Part shown: positions 1 to 8,378 of the stretch, piece after piece
How positions within the stretch are numbered: position 1 is the stretch's first letter
Layout of the letters: the number at the start of each line of letters is the position of its first letter
DNA from: Variovorax sp. E3
Lineage (GTDB): Bacteria > Pseudomonadota > Gammaproteobacteria > Burkholderiales > Burkholderiaceae_C
Direction of reading: 5' to 3'
DNA length: 46,153 nt
Assembly (NCBI RefSeq): GCF_016082275.1
Contig: NZ_MOWM01000049.1
Location: 1-46,153, forward strand
Position numbers and translations under genes: made by a program
Notes under the pieces: generated by a model
Database searches by the model: none
What the model saw: only the letters and a program-made list of their open reading frames with translations
Told to the model about the DNA's origin: nothing

Positions 1-344
1 CCGGGCTGGACGGCCTGGGCCGGCATCGGTTCAGGCGCCCTGGCAGGCGCGGGCATCGGCGCGGCGGCCATGGCTTGCGGTGCGACAGCGGGGGCCGTTT
101 GCGGCACGGCGGGCGCCGCCGGCATCAGCTCAGGCTTGAAATCGTCCGGCGCCTGGGGCGCCATGGCGGCAGCCACCGGCGGTGGCGCGGCTGCGCTCGT
201 GTCTTGCCCCTGCTTGTGCAACAGCACGCCGCCGAGCGCCACCACGGCCACGGCCAGCACGCCGATCACGGCCCACAGCGCCTTGGGCGATTTGCCGCCA
301 GCAGGCGAGCCGGGAGGCGGGTTGAGTGGCGACGTCGAGTCCAT
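1..344 (-). CDS. Membrane-anchored Ala/Pro-rich protein, N-terminal part (runs off the left edge)
   Basis: The ATG at 344 opens a frame that stays open to the window edge, giving about 114 residues. After a short polar, proline-rich start (MDSTSPLNPPPGSPAGGKS) comes one clear membrane segment at about residues 21-43 (LWAVIGVLAVAVVALGGVLL). The rest is a low-complexity Ala/Pro/Met linker. This layout, a single N-terminal anchor followed by an Ala/Pro linker, is known from glycine-zipper 2TM-type envelope proteins of Comamonadaceae, but the diagnostic C-terminal domain would lie outside the window, so the family is only an inference. Plus-strand frames across the same bases are shadows created by the GC-rich linker. 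Confidence 0.6.
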   Translation of the reverse strand, partial: MDSTSPLNPPPGSPAGGKSPKALWAVIGVLAVAVVALGGVLLHKQGQDTSAAAPPPVAAAMAPQAPDDFKPELMPAAPAVPQTAPAVAPQAMAAAPMPAPARAPEPMPAQAVQP

Positions 345-435
345 GACAAAAGATCCTTTTCTGTCCGGCGCGGAGTACGCCGGAACCCACCCCAGAGCAT
401 GGACGCGGACGGCGCGTTGTCAATTGACCGGCGTC

Positions 436-1759
436 CTACACGCCGATGCCCGCCACCCCCGCCAGGAACCGCGCGGCCTCGCTTCGCATGCCCCGCGAAA
501 TGGCCTCCCACGTCCTCGCGGGAAAGTCCGCGGGCAACAGGGCCTCGACCTCGTCCAGCGCCACGTCCACCGACGCGACCATGTCCAGCATCGCGTTCCA
601 GACGTCGATGCCGCCGTTCTTCATGGCCAGGCCATGCCAATGGCGGGCCTGGATGGTGTGAAAGACATGGTGCGCATTCCGGGAGCGCACCGCCATGGCC
701 AGGCCGGCCCGGCGCGGCTGGAACTGATTCGCACCGTCGCCGAAATACGGCCACATCGAAATGATGTCGTAGAGCGGCGTCATCTCGTAGGCGTCGCCGC
801 GCAGCAGATGGGTCGAGAAGTTCTTGGCATGGCCGTCGGTGGCCGCGAGCAGGAAGAAGGCCAGTTGCGCGAGCAGGAACCGCGCACCGTCGTCCGCGCT
901 GCGGCTGCCCTGCAGGAGCTGCAGGCACCTGCGCATGCCGGGGCCGCCGTGCTGCTCGTACTTCTTGTCCGACGGCAGGCCCATGGCCTGGCAGAAATCT
1001 TCCTGCGGCAGGCGCGCGATCCAGCTGCCGCCGTCCATCCATTCGCGGTCGAAGCGCTCCACGACCAGCACCGTCTGCCCGCCGAAGGTGGCCATGGCGG
1101 TCGGCGCCACGAGCAGGCCGAGCGCCTCGACGATCTGCGCGCACAGCCATTCGTTCTGCACCGAGTCGGAGGCGTCGACGCGCCTGGAGCCGCCGATCAG
1201 CCCCAGCGGCAGCTTGACGATGTGCGTGGTCGGCGTGGCGCCGTGCGGACGGCACCACGCGCCCTTCCAGAAGGTGAGCGCCGTCTTCTCCTGCGCGCCG
1301 GCCAGGGAGATGCGAAACAGGTCTTCGTCGCGCATGCTGCGGGGTGTCTTCCGACGGCACGGCCTGCAGCAGCTCGACGATCTGCGCCTCGTCCAGCGGC
1401 TCGCAGCGGATGGCGTTCCAGCCTTCCGGCGCGGCCCCTTCGGGCAACAGCTGCACGGCGCCCACGCAGTCGCGGCCGATGGCCTCGAGCAGGTCGAAGG
1501 TCTTCGCGTCCTTGAGCCTGAAGCGGTTGCGCAGACGTGCGCGGATCCGGTCGTTGTCGGGCAGCAAGTTGTCGAAGTAGTTGCGGACCACCTCGCCGCG
1601 CACCTCGAGCGTGCTGTTGAGTGGAATCGACAGCGACAGCGAGCGACGCCGGGGCGATTCCAGCCACCCGGCGTCGTAGCGGAAGGCGTGGACACCGCGG
1701 TCCACGGACCAGGTGCCGACGTGCTCGCCGTTCATCCAGGCGCTCAGCGCCTGCGTCAC
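436..1759 (-). CDS. hipA: HipA-type serine/threonine kinase toxin, interrupted by a frameshift near 1338
   Basis: This is the toxin half of a HipBA-type module. HipA kinases phosphorylate a host target (glutamyl-tRNA synthetase in E. coli) and cause growth arrest. The N-terminal part (MTQALSAWMNGEHVGTW, then NYFDNLLPDNDRIRARL) is the HipA N1 domain. The C-terminal part carries ISLAGAQEKTAL, the catalytic loop LLAATDGHAKNFS and the metal-binding YDIIS. The two halves lie in different frames that meet near 1338. The span is 1,324 bases, so the break is a net loss of two bases or a gain of one; reading CAG-CCC-ATG instead of CAGCATG would repair it. The GTG start at 1759 overlaps the presumed hipB stop in GTGA, supporting translational coupling. 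Whether the toxin is really dead depends on whether the break is genuine. Confidence 0.85.
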
Positions 1760-2216
1760 CAGGACTCCTTCTTCGGCCGGACGAGAAAGCTGCGGCGCGA
1801 CGTCGGCTTGACGTCCTTGCCGGGGTTCAGCGCCTGCAGCGCGCGAAGCGATTCGCCGGGCGCACCGCAGGCCCCGAGTCCAGCCGGACCAGCACCGATT
1901 GATCGCCCATGCGCGTGGTGGTCCAAGGCCCGGGCGGGAGGTTGACGTCGACGTAGGGCGGGGGCTCTTTCTCCTGGGCGCTCAGGGCGTGGCTGGGCGC
2001 CGCTTCGTCCCGCAGGGAAAAGGACGCCCCCAGCGCCGACACCAGCTTCATCAACTGCTCGAAGCTGACAGCGCCGGGATTCGCTTCGATTTCGGCGATC
2101 CGGGCCTGGCTGACGCCGACGAGCGCGCCGGCCTGCGCTTGCGTCAGGCCGCGTTGCTTGCGCAAGGCCTTGAGGTGCAGCCGCAGCTGGTCGACGAAGC
2201 GAAGGGGATAGTCCAT
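1756..2216 (-). CDS. hipB: HipB-type XRE antitoxin/repressor, C-terminus probably frameshifted
   Basis: This is the antitoxin and autorepressor partner of the downstream kinase. Residues about 8-65 form an XRE helix-turn-helix (LHLKALRKQRGLTQAQAGAL, then VSQARIAEIEANPG), followed by FEQLMKLVSALG, typical of HipB-like proteins. The uninterrupted frame stops at 1827 with an arginine-rich tail. Adding one C in the CCC run near 1848 moves translation into a frame ending SFLVRPKKESW, whose TGA overlaps the hipA GTG. The span 1756-2216 is 461 bases, one short of a multiple of three, which matches the single-base losses seen elsewhere here. ATG 2216 is preferred; GTG 2225 is possible. The repeats upstream are likely its own operator. 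Confidence 0.75.
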
Positions 2217-2225
2217 GCTGGGCAC

Positions 2226-2290
2226 AGAATATCGGCCTTGGCTTGTTTTGTCAAAATATCGGCTTTGCCGTATTTTTACGATCTATCGGC
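2226..2290 (-). promoter_or_regulatory. hipBA promoter with three TATCGGC repeats at 27-bp spacing
   Basis: On the minus strand a perfect TTGACA (-35, 2249-2254) is followed after 17 bases by TATTCT (-10, 2226-2231). Transcription would start within a few bases of the ATG at 2216, so the message is probably leaderless or nearly so. The plus-strand heptamer TATCGGC occurs at 2230-2236, 2257-2263 and 2284-2290, exactly 27 bp apart. The middle copy is half of an inverted repeat (TATCGGC, ttt, GCCGTAT at 2257-2273). One copy overlaps the -10 and the next lies just upstream of the -35, as expected for autorepression by a HipB-like dimer. Confidence 0.65.
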
Positions 2291-2338
2291 TTATTCCTGT
2301 ATTCGACCCCTACAAGCTCGAGCCTCTGAACCGCGGCC

Positions 2339-3351
2339 TCAGTCGATCTTCGCGCCCGACGCCTTCACCACCGCGCCCATCGCGTCCCAGTCCGAACGCA
2401 GCAGCTTCTGGAACTCTTCCGCGCTCTGGCTGCGCGGCTCCACGCCCAGGCGCTTGAAGCGCTCCTGGATCGCCGGGTCGGCCAGCACCTTGTTGGCGGC
2501 AATGTTGATGCGCTCGACCTCCGCCTTGGGCGTGCCGGCCGGCGCGAGCAGGCCGATCCACGAGTCGAAGGCGTAGCCCGGCAGGCCGCTCTCGGCCACG
2601 GTCGGCAGCTTGGGCAGGAAGGGGCTGCGCGCCTGGCCGGTGGAGGCCAGCAGCTTGATGCGCGCGTCGTCCTGGAAGCCGATCACGCCGATGCTCGACG
2701 AGATCACCGCCTGCACGCGGCCCGCGAGCACTTCGTTCACGGCCTCGCCGGTCGACTTGGTCGGGATGTGCGTCATCTGCAGCCCGGCCTTGGCCAGGAA
2801 CGACGCCATCGCGAGGTGCGTGGCGCTGCCGTTGCCGGCCGAGGCGTAGTTGTACTTGCCCGGGTGGGCCTTGACCTCCTTGATGAAGTCGGCCGTGTTC
2901 GACACGTTCATGCCGCCCGCCACCGCCAGCACGTAGCCCGCGTTGCCGACGTTGGCCACGCCCACGAAGTCCTTCAGCGGGTCGTACGAGAGCTTGTTGT
3001 AGAGGAAGCCCGCGATGTTGTGGCTCGCGGCCGCGAGGATCAGCGTGTTGCCGTCGGCCGGCGCGCGCGCCACGATGGCCGCGCCCACGGTGCCGCCCGC
3101 GCCCGCGCGGTTCTCGACGATGGCGCTGGCACCGAGCGCCGCGCCCAGCTCGTTGTTGAAGGCGCGCGCCACCGTGTCCTGCACCGCGCCCGTGCCGAAG
3201 GGCACGACGATGTGCAGCACGCGCTGCTGCTGCGCATGGGCGAGGCCGCAAACGCCGAGGGCCATGGCGCTGCCGCGGCAGCCAGCGAACGTCGGGTGAA
3301 CAGGGTGGGGGGCATCGGTGTGGCCGCTTTCTTTTTGGTCGTCGTCATCAA
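2339..3351 (-). CDS. Bug/TctC-family periplasmic solute-binding protein, frameshifted in the signal peptide
   Basis: This is an extracytoplasmic binding protein of the tripartite tricarboxylate (TTT/Bug) family, which captures carboxylates or related small molecules in the periplasm. The mature part is typical: VLHIVVPFGTGAVQDTVARA, then ENRAGAGGTVGA, then AGRVQAVISSSIG, and a C-terminal helix. The N-terminus MTTTKKKAATPMPPTLFTRR has a twin-arginine-like motif. It joins the SLAAA...MALGVCGLAHAQ signal segment only across a frame change near 3280. The span is 1,013 bases, one short of 338 codons; restoring GCC for GC repairs it. The gene follows the M20 amidohydrolase by 12 bp and is probably co-transcribed. 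No TctA or TctB membrane genes are in the window, so the transport partner is unknown. Confidence 0.85.
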
Positions 3352-3363
3352 CAGGGAAGAACC

Positions 3364-4566
3364 TCAGGCGCCCGGCCGCAGCCAGCGCTGCACCAGCTTC
3401 ACGAAGTAGCTGGCGCCGATCGGGATGATCTCGTCGTTGAAGTCGAACGAGGTGTTGTGGATGATGCAAGGGCCGGGCCCGTGGCCGTCGAGCCGGTGGT
3501 CGCCGTCGCCATTGCCCAGGAAGGCATAGCAGCCGGGCCGCGCGAGCAGCATGTGCGCGAAGTCTTCGGCGCCCATCACGGCGGGGAAGTTGTCGGTGAC
3601 CATGTCGTCGCCCACCACCTCGCGCATCACGTTCGCGGCAAAACGCGCCTCGGCCGCGTGGTTGACGGTGGGCGGCGACGAGCGGTTGAAGTACACCTCG
3701 GCCGTGCAGCCATGCGCCGCCGCCACGCCCGCGGCCACTTCGCGCAGGCGCGCCTCGATCTTGTCGATGGCGTCGATGGAAAAGGTGCGGATGGTGCCGC
3801 CGACCGTGGCCACGTCGGGAATCACGTTGGGTGCGTCCGAGCCCTGCAGTTGCGTCACGGCGAGCAGCGCGCGCTCGGTGCTCGGAATGGTGCGCGCCAC
3901 GATGGTCTGCAGCTGCTGCGCGAGCGTGACCACCGCGGCCACCGGGTCGATGCCCGTGTGCGGCATCGACGCGTGCGTGCCGCGCCCGTGCACGGTGATC
4001 TTGTAGGTGTTGCTCGACGCCATCAGCGCGCCTTCGTTGAGCGCGAAGCGGCCCACGTCGCCCACCGGAAAGTTGTGCAGCCCGAAGACCGCGTCGCACG
4101 GGAAACGCTCGAACAGGCCTTCGTCGATCATCTTCCTGGCGCCGGCCTTGCCCATCTCCTCGGCGGGCTGGAAGATGAAATGCACGGTGCCGTCGAAGTC
4201 GTCGGGCCCCTGTTGCGACAGGTGCCACGCAGCGGCCAGCAGCATGGTGGTGTGGCCGTCGTGGCCGCAGGCGTGCATGCGGCCGGGGTTCGTCGACTTG
4301 TGGGCGAACTCGTTGGCCTCGTGCAGCGGCAGCGCGTCCATGTCGGCGCGCAGGCCGATGGTGCGGCTGCCGGTGCCCTTGCGCAGCACGCCGACCAAGC
4401 CGGTGCCGGCAATGCCGCGATGCACCTCGATGCCCCAGCCGGTCAGCAGGTTCGCGACCTTTTCGGAGGTGCGGTGTTCTTCGAACCCGAGTTCGGGGTG
4501 GGCGTGGATGTCGCGCCGGATCTCGACGAAGCGCGAGATGTCGGCGAAGGAATCAGCGATGTTCAT
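3364..4566 (-). CDS. M20 family metallo-amidohydrolase (hippurate hydrolase/aminoacylase type)
   Basis: A 400-residue zinc-dependent hydrolase of the M20D group, which cleaves N-acyl or amide bonds of amino acid derivatives in the cytoplasm. Visible motifs are RDIHAHPELGFEEHRTS (residues about 18-34), GLRADMDALPL (about 71-81) with the metal aspartate, MHACGHDGHTTMLL (97-110) with Cys100 and His102 as ligands, and FQPAEEMGKAG with the catalytic glutamate pair. C-terminal NFPAVMGAEDFAHML is also characteristic. The gene lies 12 bp upstream of the Bug binding protein, which may deliver its substrate; that link is inference. Length is normal. The exact substrate cannot be read from sequence. Confidence 0.9.
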   Translation of the reverse strand: MNIADSFADISRFVEIRRDIHAHPELGFEEHRTSEKVANLLTGWGIEVHRGIAGTGLVGVLRKGTGSRTIGLRADMDALPLHEANEFAHKSTNPGRMHACGHDGHTTMLLAAAWHLSQQGPDDFDGTVHFIFQPAEEMGKAGARKMIDEGLFERFPCDAVFGLHNFPVGDVGRFALNEGALMASSNTYKITVHGRGTHASMPHTGIDPVAAVVTLAQQLQTIVARTIPSTERALLAVTQLQGSDAPNVIPDVATVGGTIRTFSIDAIDKIEARLREVAAGVAAAHGCTAEVYFNRSSPPTVNHAAEARFAANVMREVVGDDMVTDNFPAVMGAEDFAHMLLARPGCYAFLGNGDGDHRLDGHGPGPCIIHNTSFDFNDEIIPIGASYFVKLVQRWLRPGA

Positions 4567-4640
4567 GGCGGGGCGGGGCTGCGAGTCGTTCGAATGAAGC
4601 GAACGATTCTGGCGCAGCCGCCCGCCACGCGCATGCAGGC

Positions 4641-5503
4641 TTACGCGAGTCGCCCCTCTTGCCTCAGCTTTGCGCCGATGCGGCGGATCTCGGCCTCGCC
4701 CTGGTCGAGCGCGGCTTGGCTCGTGTGCACCGAGTAGTGGCCCATCACCAGCTCGTGCGGATGCTTCACCGCCGAGCCCAGCACGAAGGCCGTGTCGCCG
4801 TGGGCGACGAAGTCGATGGCCGCGCCCGACTCCTCGAACACCGCGAGCTCGCCCGCACCGATCGGCCCGCCCCGCGTGTCGCCCGTGCCGAGGCCGCCTG
4901 CGTTGACCGCGACCCAGCCCACCGTATGGCCGGCGGGCGGCGTGTAGCGCCAGCGCTCGCCGTCTTTCAATTCGACGGCCAGGTAGTTCATCGACGCAGG
5001 CGCCGCGATGGCGCTTTGCGCCGCGCCGTAGCGCCCGAGCAGCACGCGCGCCGGGCCTTCGCGCGGCACCTGCGCGGGCGCGAGTACATGCTCTGCGCCG
5101 GGGCGTTTTCCTCGGAGGGCGGCAGCGCCACCCACAGCTGGAAGCCGCGCACGCGCTTCACGCCCGGCGCGGGCGCGCCCGTGTGCCACACGCCGTTGCC
5201 GGCGCGCATCCACTCGACACCGCCGCCATGCAGCGTGCCTTGTTCGCCGGTCGTGTCTTCGTAGAGCGTGTCGCCCTCGATCAGATACGTCAGCGTGGCG
5301 ATGCCCGAATGCGGATGCAGGCCGAAGCCCTTGTGGCCGCCTTCGGTGTTGAAGCCGAACAGGTCGAGGAACACGAAGGGCTTCAGGAATTCGCCCAGGT
5401 CGCCGGGGCTCACAAGCCGAGTGATCGCGCCGTGCGAACTGCCGCGCGTGCGGTAGACGATGGCGCGTGCCTGGGTGTCGACGGATGCGGCCGTGGTGGT
5501 CAT
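4641..5503 (-). CDS. Pirin family protein (bicupin), interrupted by a one-base loss near 5086
   Basis: Pirins are iron-binding bicupins; some bacterial members act as quercetinases. The N-terminal cupin shows VFLDLFGFNTEGG, then GFGLHPHSGIATLTYLIEG with the metal histidines, and WMRAGNGVWHTG. The C-terminal half (PAREG-like region to GSAVKHPHELVMGHYSVHTS) is in another frame. The frames meet near 5086, where TAC-CTC-GCG would read through but TACTCGCG is present. The 863-base span is one short of 288 codons. The ATG at 5503 overlaps the stop of the FMN reductase gene (ATGA), so the two form an operon. A second, unrelated-length pirin is at 10,685. Confidence 0.85.
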
Positions 5504-6084
5504 GCGGCCTCCCTTGCGGTCTTCAGCGCCCGGGTCCACCAGGCCATGTCGTCGAGCATCGCGGTGGCGGCCTGCGCCAGATGCGGAAAGTCCGCGAAGG
5601 TCTTGCCCTGCTGCCAGATGCCCATGAACTCGACCATGCCGATGTGCACCGCATGGCGCACCGGCGCCATCTGCATCTCGACCGAGATCAGCCGCAGCTG
5701 CTCAATTGCGCGTGCCGCGCCCACGCCGCCATAGCCCACGAAGCCGATCGGCTTGCGGATGAATTCCTTGTAGGCCCAGTCGATCGCGTTCTTCAGCACC
5801 GCGCTCGGGCCGTGGTTGTATTCGGGCGTGACGACGACGAGCCCGTCGAAGCCGGCCAGCTTGGCCTGCCAGCGCTGCGCGGCCTCGTTCTTCACGGGGC
5901 CCCAGGCCGGCGCGCCCGCTTCGTTGAAGAAGGGCAGCGGATGGTCGCGCAGGTCGACCAGCTCGAAGGCGAGGTCGGTGCGCTGCTGCGCGATCTCGTG
6001 GATCCATTGCGCGGGCTTTTCGCCGAAGCGGCCTTCACGGGTGGAGGCGAGGATGATGCCGATGCGGGGTTGTTGTGCGGTCAT
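5500..6084 (-). CDS. NADPH-dependent FMN reductase family protein
   Basis: A 194-residue flavodoxin-fold flavoenzyme of the NADPH-dependent FMN/quinone/chromate reductase group. The N-terminal strand-loop IGIILASTREGRFGEKPAQW binds the flavin phosphate. VVVTPEYNHGPSAVLKNAIDW is the family signature that contacts the isoalloxazine ring. GFVGYGGVGAARAIEQL completes the fold. ATG 6084 is preferred to the upstream in-frame start because it places IGIILAS at the usual distance. It is first in an operon with pirin and is divergent from a LysR gene 118 bp away, which probably regulates it. The physiological substrate is not evident. Confidence 0.88.
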   Translation of the reverse strand: MTAQQPRIGIILASTREGRFGEKPAQWIHEIAQQRTDLAFELVDLRDHPLPFFNEAGAPAWGPVKNEAAQRWQAKLAGFDGLVVVTPEYNHGPSAVLKNAIDWAYKEFIRKPIGFVGYGGVGAARAIEQLRLISVEMQMAPVRHAVHIGMVEFMGIWQQGKTFADFPHLAQAATAMLDDMAWWTRALKTAREAA

Positions 6085-6141
6085 GGGGCGCTCTTGGATG
6101 AGGGGGAGGAAGTCGATGGACACAAGGTTAGGACGACACCC

Positions 6142-6186
6142 ATTGATCGACTAGGCGGTAGAGTCGGATTGCACTCGTCCATCAAT
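6142..6186. promoter_or_regulatory. Probable LysR-controlled divergent promoter region
   Basis: The 118-bp space between the FMN reductase start and the LysR start holds ATTGAT at 6142-6147 and its inverse ATCAAT at 6181-6186, bracketing a GC-rich core. Divergent LysR genes usually bind such dyads to control both themselves and the neighbour. No convincing -35/-10 pair was found, so this rests on position and a weak dyad. Confidence 0.35.
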
Positions 6187-6202
6187 CGAAGGAATCAACC
6201 CT

Positions 6203-7129
6203 ATGCTCGACCTCAACGACATCGCCATGTTCGTGCAGGTGGTGCGCTACGGCAGCTTTGCCGAGGCCGGCCGGCGGCTGGGCCTGCCGCCGAACACCGT
6301 GAGCCGGCGCATCCAGCAGCTCGAGGCGCAACTGGGCACGCGGCTGATGCAGCGCTCGACGCGCAAGCTCACGCTCACCGGCGCGGGGCAGGATTTTCAT
6401 GACCGGTGCGCGGGGGCGGTCGACGGGCTGGTGGCGGCCGGGCAGGCGCTGGTGGCGGGCGGGCAGGCGCCGAGCGGGCTGGTGCGGGTGGCGGCGCCGG
6501 CCGACTTCTTCGATTTCTTCCCGATGGAATGGGTGGCCGACTTCCTGGCCGCGCACCCGCTGGTGAAGCTCGACTTCGTGCTCAGCGACGCGGCCGCCGA
6601 CCTCATCGCCGAGCAGATCGACGTGGCCTTTCGCGGCGGCGTGCTGCGCGATTCGGGCTATGTCGGCCGCAGGCTGGCCACGAGCAGCGGCGGCCTGCTG
6701 GCGAGCCCCGAGTACATCGCGCGGCGCGGCCACCCCACGAGCCTGCAGGACCTGGTCAACCACGACTGCGTGACCCCGTCGAACCCGGCGGGCCAAACCT
6801 TGTGGCGCCTCGTGGGCCCCGACGACACGGAGGAAGAAGTGCAGGTGACGGGCCGCTTCACCGGCAACACCGCGCAGGCGCTGCGCAAGGCGGTGCTGGC
6901 GGGGCTGGGCATCGCGCAACTGCCGCCGACGATGGCCGCGCGCGACGAGCAGGAAGGGCGGCTGGTGCGGGTGCTGCCCCAGTACCGGTACACCGGGCGC
7001 GGGCTCAACGTGGTCTACCCGAGCCGCAAGCACCTGCCGCTGGCGGTGTCGGCGTTCATCGAACTGGTGATGAGCAAGCTGGGCCAGATGAACCTGCTGA
7101 AAGAGCCGCCGCCTCCCGGGAAAGCCTAG
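6203..7129 (+). CDS. LysR family transcriptional regulator
   Basis: A 308-residue LysR regulator. Residues 1-60 form the winged helix-turn-helix (MLDLNDIAMFVQVVRYGSFA, then LGLPPNTVSRRIQQLEAQLG and QRSTRKLTLTGAG). Residues about 90-300 form the substrate-binding fold, including GLVRVAAPADFFDFFPMEW and GLGIAQLPPTMAA. It reads away from the FMN reductase/pirin operon, the most likely target. The start is preceded by GAAGGAA. The inducer is unknown. Confidence 0.92.
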   Translation: MLDLNDIAMFVQVVRYGSFAEAGRRLGLPPNTVSRRIQQLEAQLGTRLMQRSTRKLTLTGAGQDFHDRCAGAVDGLVAAGQALVAGGQAPSGLVRVAAPADFFDFFPMEWVADFLAAHPLVKLDFVLSDAAADLIAEQIDVAFRGGVLRDSGYVGRRLATSSGGLLASPEYIARRGHPTSLQDLVNHDCVTPSNPAGQTLWRLVGPDDTEEEVQVTGRFTGNTAQALRKAVLAGLGIAQLPPTMAARDEQEGRLVRVLPQYRYTGRGLNVVYPSRKHLPLAVSAFIELVMSKLGQMNLLKEPPPPGKA

Positions 7130-7168
7130 TCACCAGGGCCCATTCGTTTCCACTGAAAATGCCTCCCC

Positions 7169-7645
7169 ATGAAAATCGAAAAAGACACCGTCGTCACCAT
7201 CAAGTACAAGGTCTCCGACGCCCAGGGCAAGCTCATCGAGGCGAGCCCCGAGCCGATGGCCTACCTGCATGGCGGGTACGAGAACACGCTGCCCAAGATC
7301 GAGGAAGCGCTCGATGGCAAGGAAAAGGGCTACCAGACCGTGCTGAACCTCGCGCCTGAAGACGCCTTCGGCCAGCGCGACGAAACGCTGGTGCGCAGCA
7401 TTCCCAAGACCGATTTCCCGCCGGGCGTGAAGGTGGGCGGGCAGTTGCAGGGGCGCCTGGACGACGGCCGCGAGCATGTGTTCACGGTGACGAAGATCAA
7501 GGGCCCGGTCGTGCTGCTCGACGGCAACCATCCCTGGGCCGGCAAGGCGCTGCGCTTCAGCCTGCAGGTGACGGACGTGCGCGCGGCGCTGCCGGTGGAA
7601 ATCGAGCACCGCCATGTGCATGGCGCCCACGGGCACCATCACTGA
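7169..7645 (+). CDS. slyD: SlyD-type FKBP peptidyl-prolyl cis-trans isomerase
   Basis: A 158-residue cytoplasmic FKBP with the SlyD layout: an FKBP core opening MKIEKDTVVTIKYKVSDAQG, the family's YLHGGYENTLPKIEEALDGK, the inserted-in-flap chaperone domain beginning NLAPEDAFGQRDETLV, return to FKBP around LDGNHPWAGKALRFSLQV, and a histidine-rich tail (HRHVHGAHGHHH). SlyD catalyses prolyl isomerisation, acts as a chaperone and binds nickel through such tails; the tail here is shorter than that of E. coli. It is separated from LysR by 39 bp and converges on the YcxB-like gene with 9 bp between the stops. Confidence 0.93.
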   Translation: MKIEKDTVVTIKYKVSDAQGKLIEASPEPMAYLHGGYENTLPKIEEALDGKEKGYQTVLNLAPEDAFGQRDETLVRSIPKTDFPPGVKVGGQLQGRLDDGREHVFTVTKIKGPVVLLDGNHPWAGKALRFSLQVTDVRAALPVEIEHRHVHGAHGHHH

Positions 7646-7654
7646 GAAATTCGC

Positions 7655-8377
7655 CTAGCGGCTGCCGGGTTTGACGGGGCTTCGCGCCAGCAGGCACTGC
7701 AGGCCGGCCTCGTAGGCAGCGGCGTCCATTTCGCTGCTGTTCTTGGCCACCAGGTAGCTGAGGCCGAAGCGCTCGGTGGCCGCTGTGTAGAGCCGGTAGA
7801 AGCGCTCGCCTTCCTCGATGCGCGTGAGTTTTTGCCACGGCACGACGGCGGCCTTGCTGCTCTGGGGCGCCGCCAGGCTCAGCCCCTGCGCGCTGATCGT
7901 CACCTCGTGAATGCCGACGGACCGGGTCGCGGAGCGCGTGACCGACCGGTGCAGCGCGCGGGCCACGCGGTCCCGCATGACGGGCTGGACCCGTTCCCTG
8001 CGGCGCGCGCCCAGGGCGGCGATGTACCCGACCAGACGCGCGCGAAAAATCCACAGCGCCAGCCACGCCAGCACGGTCGCTATTGCCGAACCCAGCCAGA
8101 ACTCGGCGCGAACCGGCCGAGGCTCGAACGCGTACAGAAGCGCGATGGCGAGCACGGGCGCGGCCATCAAGAAGACCGAGAGCGCGCGCGGCACCAGCCG
8201 CTGCACGGCCGCATGAAGGCGCTCCGACTGCCGATCGTGTTCTTCGAGGCGGCGGTCCAGGGCCGCGTCGGCCAGTTGCTCCGCGTCTTCGGGCGCGAGC
8301 CTGAATCGGAGTTGCAGCGTTTCGTCCTGGGGTTCGGGCAAAGGGGCAGGGGTTGTCATCGGCACGCTTGCGACCAT
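7655..8377 (-). CDS. YcxB-like C-terminal domain membrane protein
   Basis: A 240-residue protein (234 if ATG 8359 is used). The N-terminal third is acidic and cytoplasmic (LRFRLAPEDAEQLADAALDR). Two membrane segments follow (ALSVFLMAAPVLAIALLYAF and FWLGSAIATVLAWLALWIF). The C-terminal part has the YcxB-like pattern: HEVTISAQGLSLAAPQSSKA, VVPWQKLTRIEEGERFYRLY, then a family-typical hydrophobic end. Its role is unknown; the fold is PH-like. The ATG lies one base after the TGA of the CYTH/CHAD gene, so the two are probably coupled. The 813-residue frame that fuses both is an artefact of the frame break near 8479. Confidence 0.75.
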   Translation of the reverse strand: MVASVPMTTPAPLPEPQDETLQLRFRLAPEDAEQLADAALDRRLEEHDRQSERLHAAVQRLVPRALSVFLMAAPVLAIALLYAFEPRPVRAEFWLGSAIATVLAWLALWIFRARLVGYIAALGARRRERVQPVMRDRVARALHRSVTRSATRSVGIHEVTISAQGLSLAAPQSSKAAVVPWQKLTRIEEGERFYRLYTAATERFGLSYLVAKNSSEMDAAAYEAGLQCLLARSPVKPGSR

Positions 8378-8378
8378 C

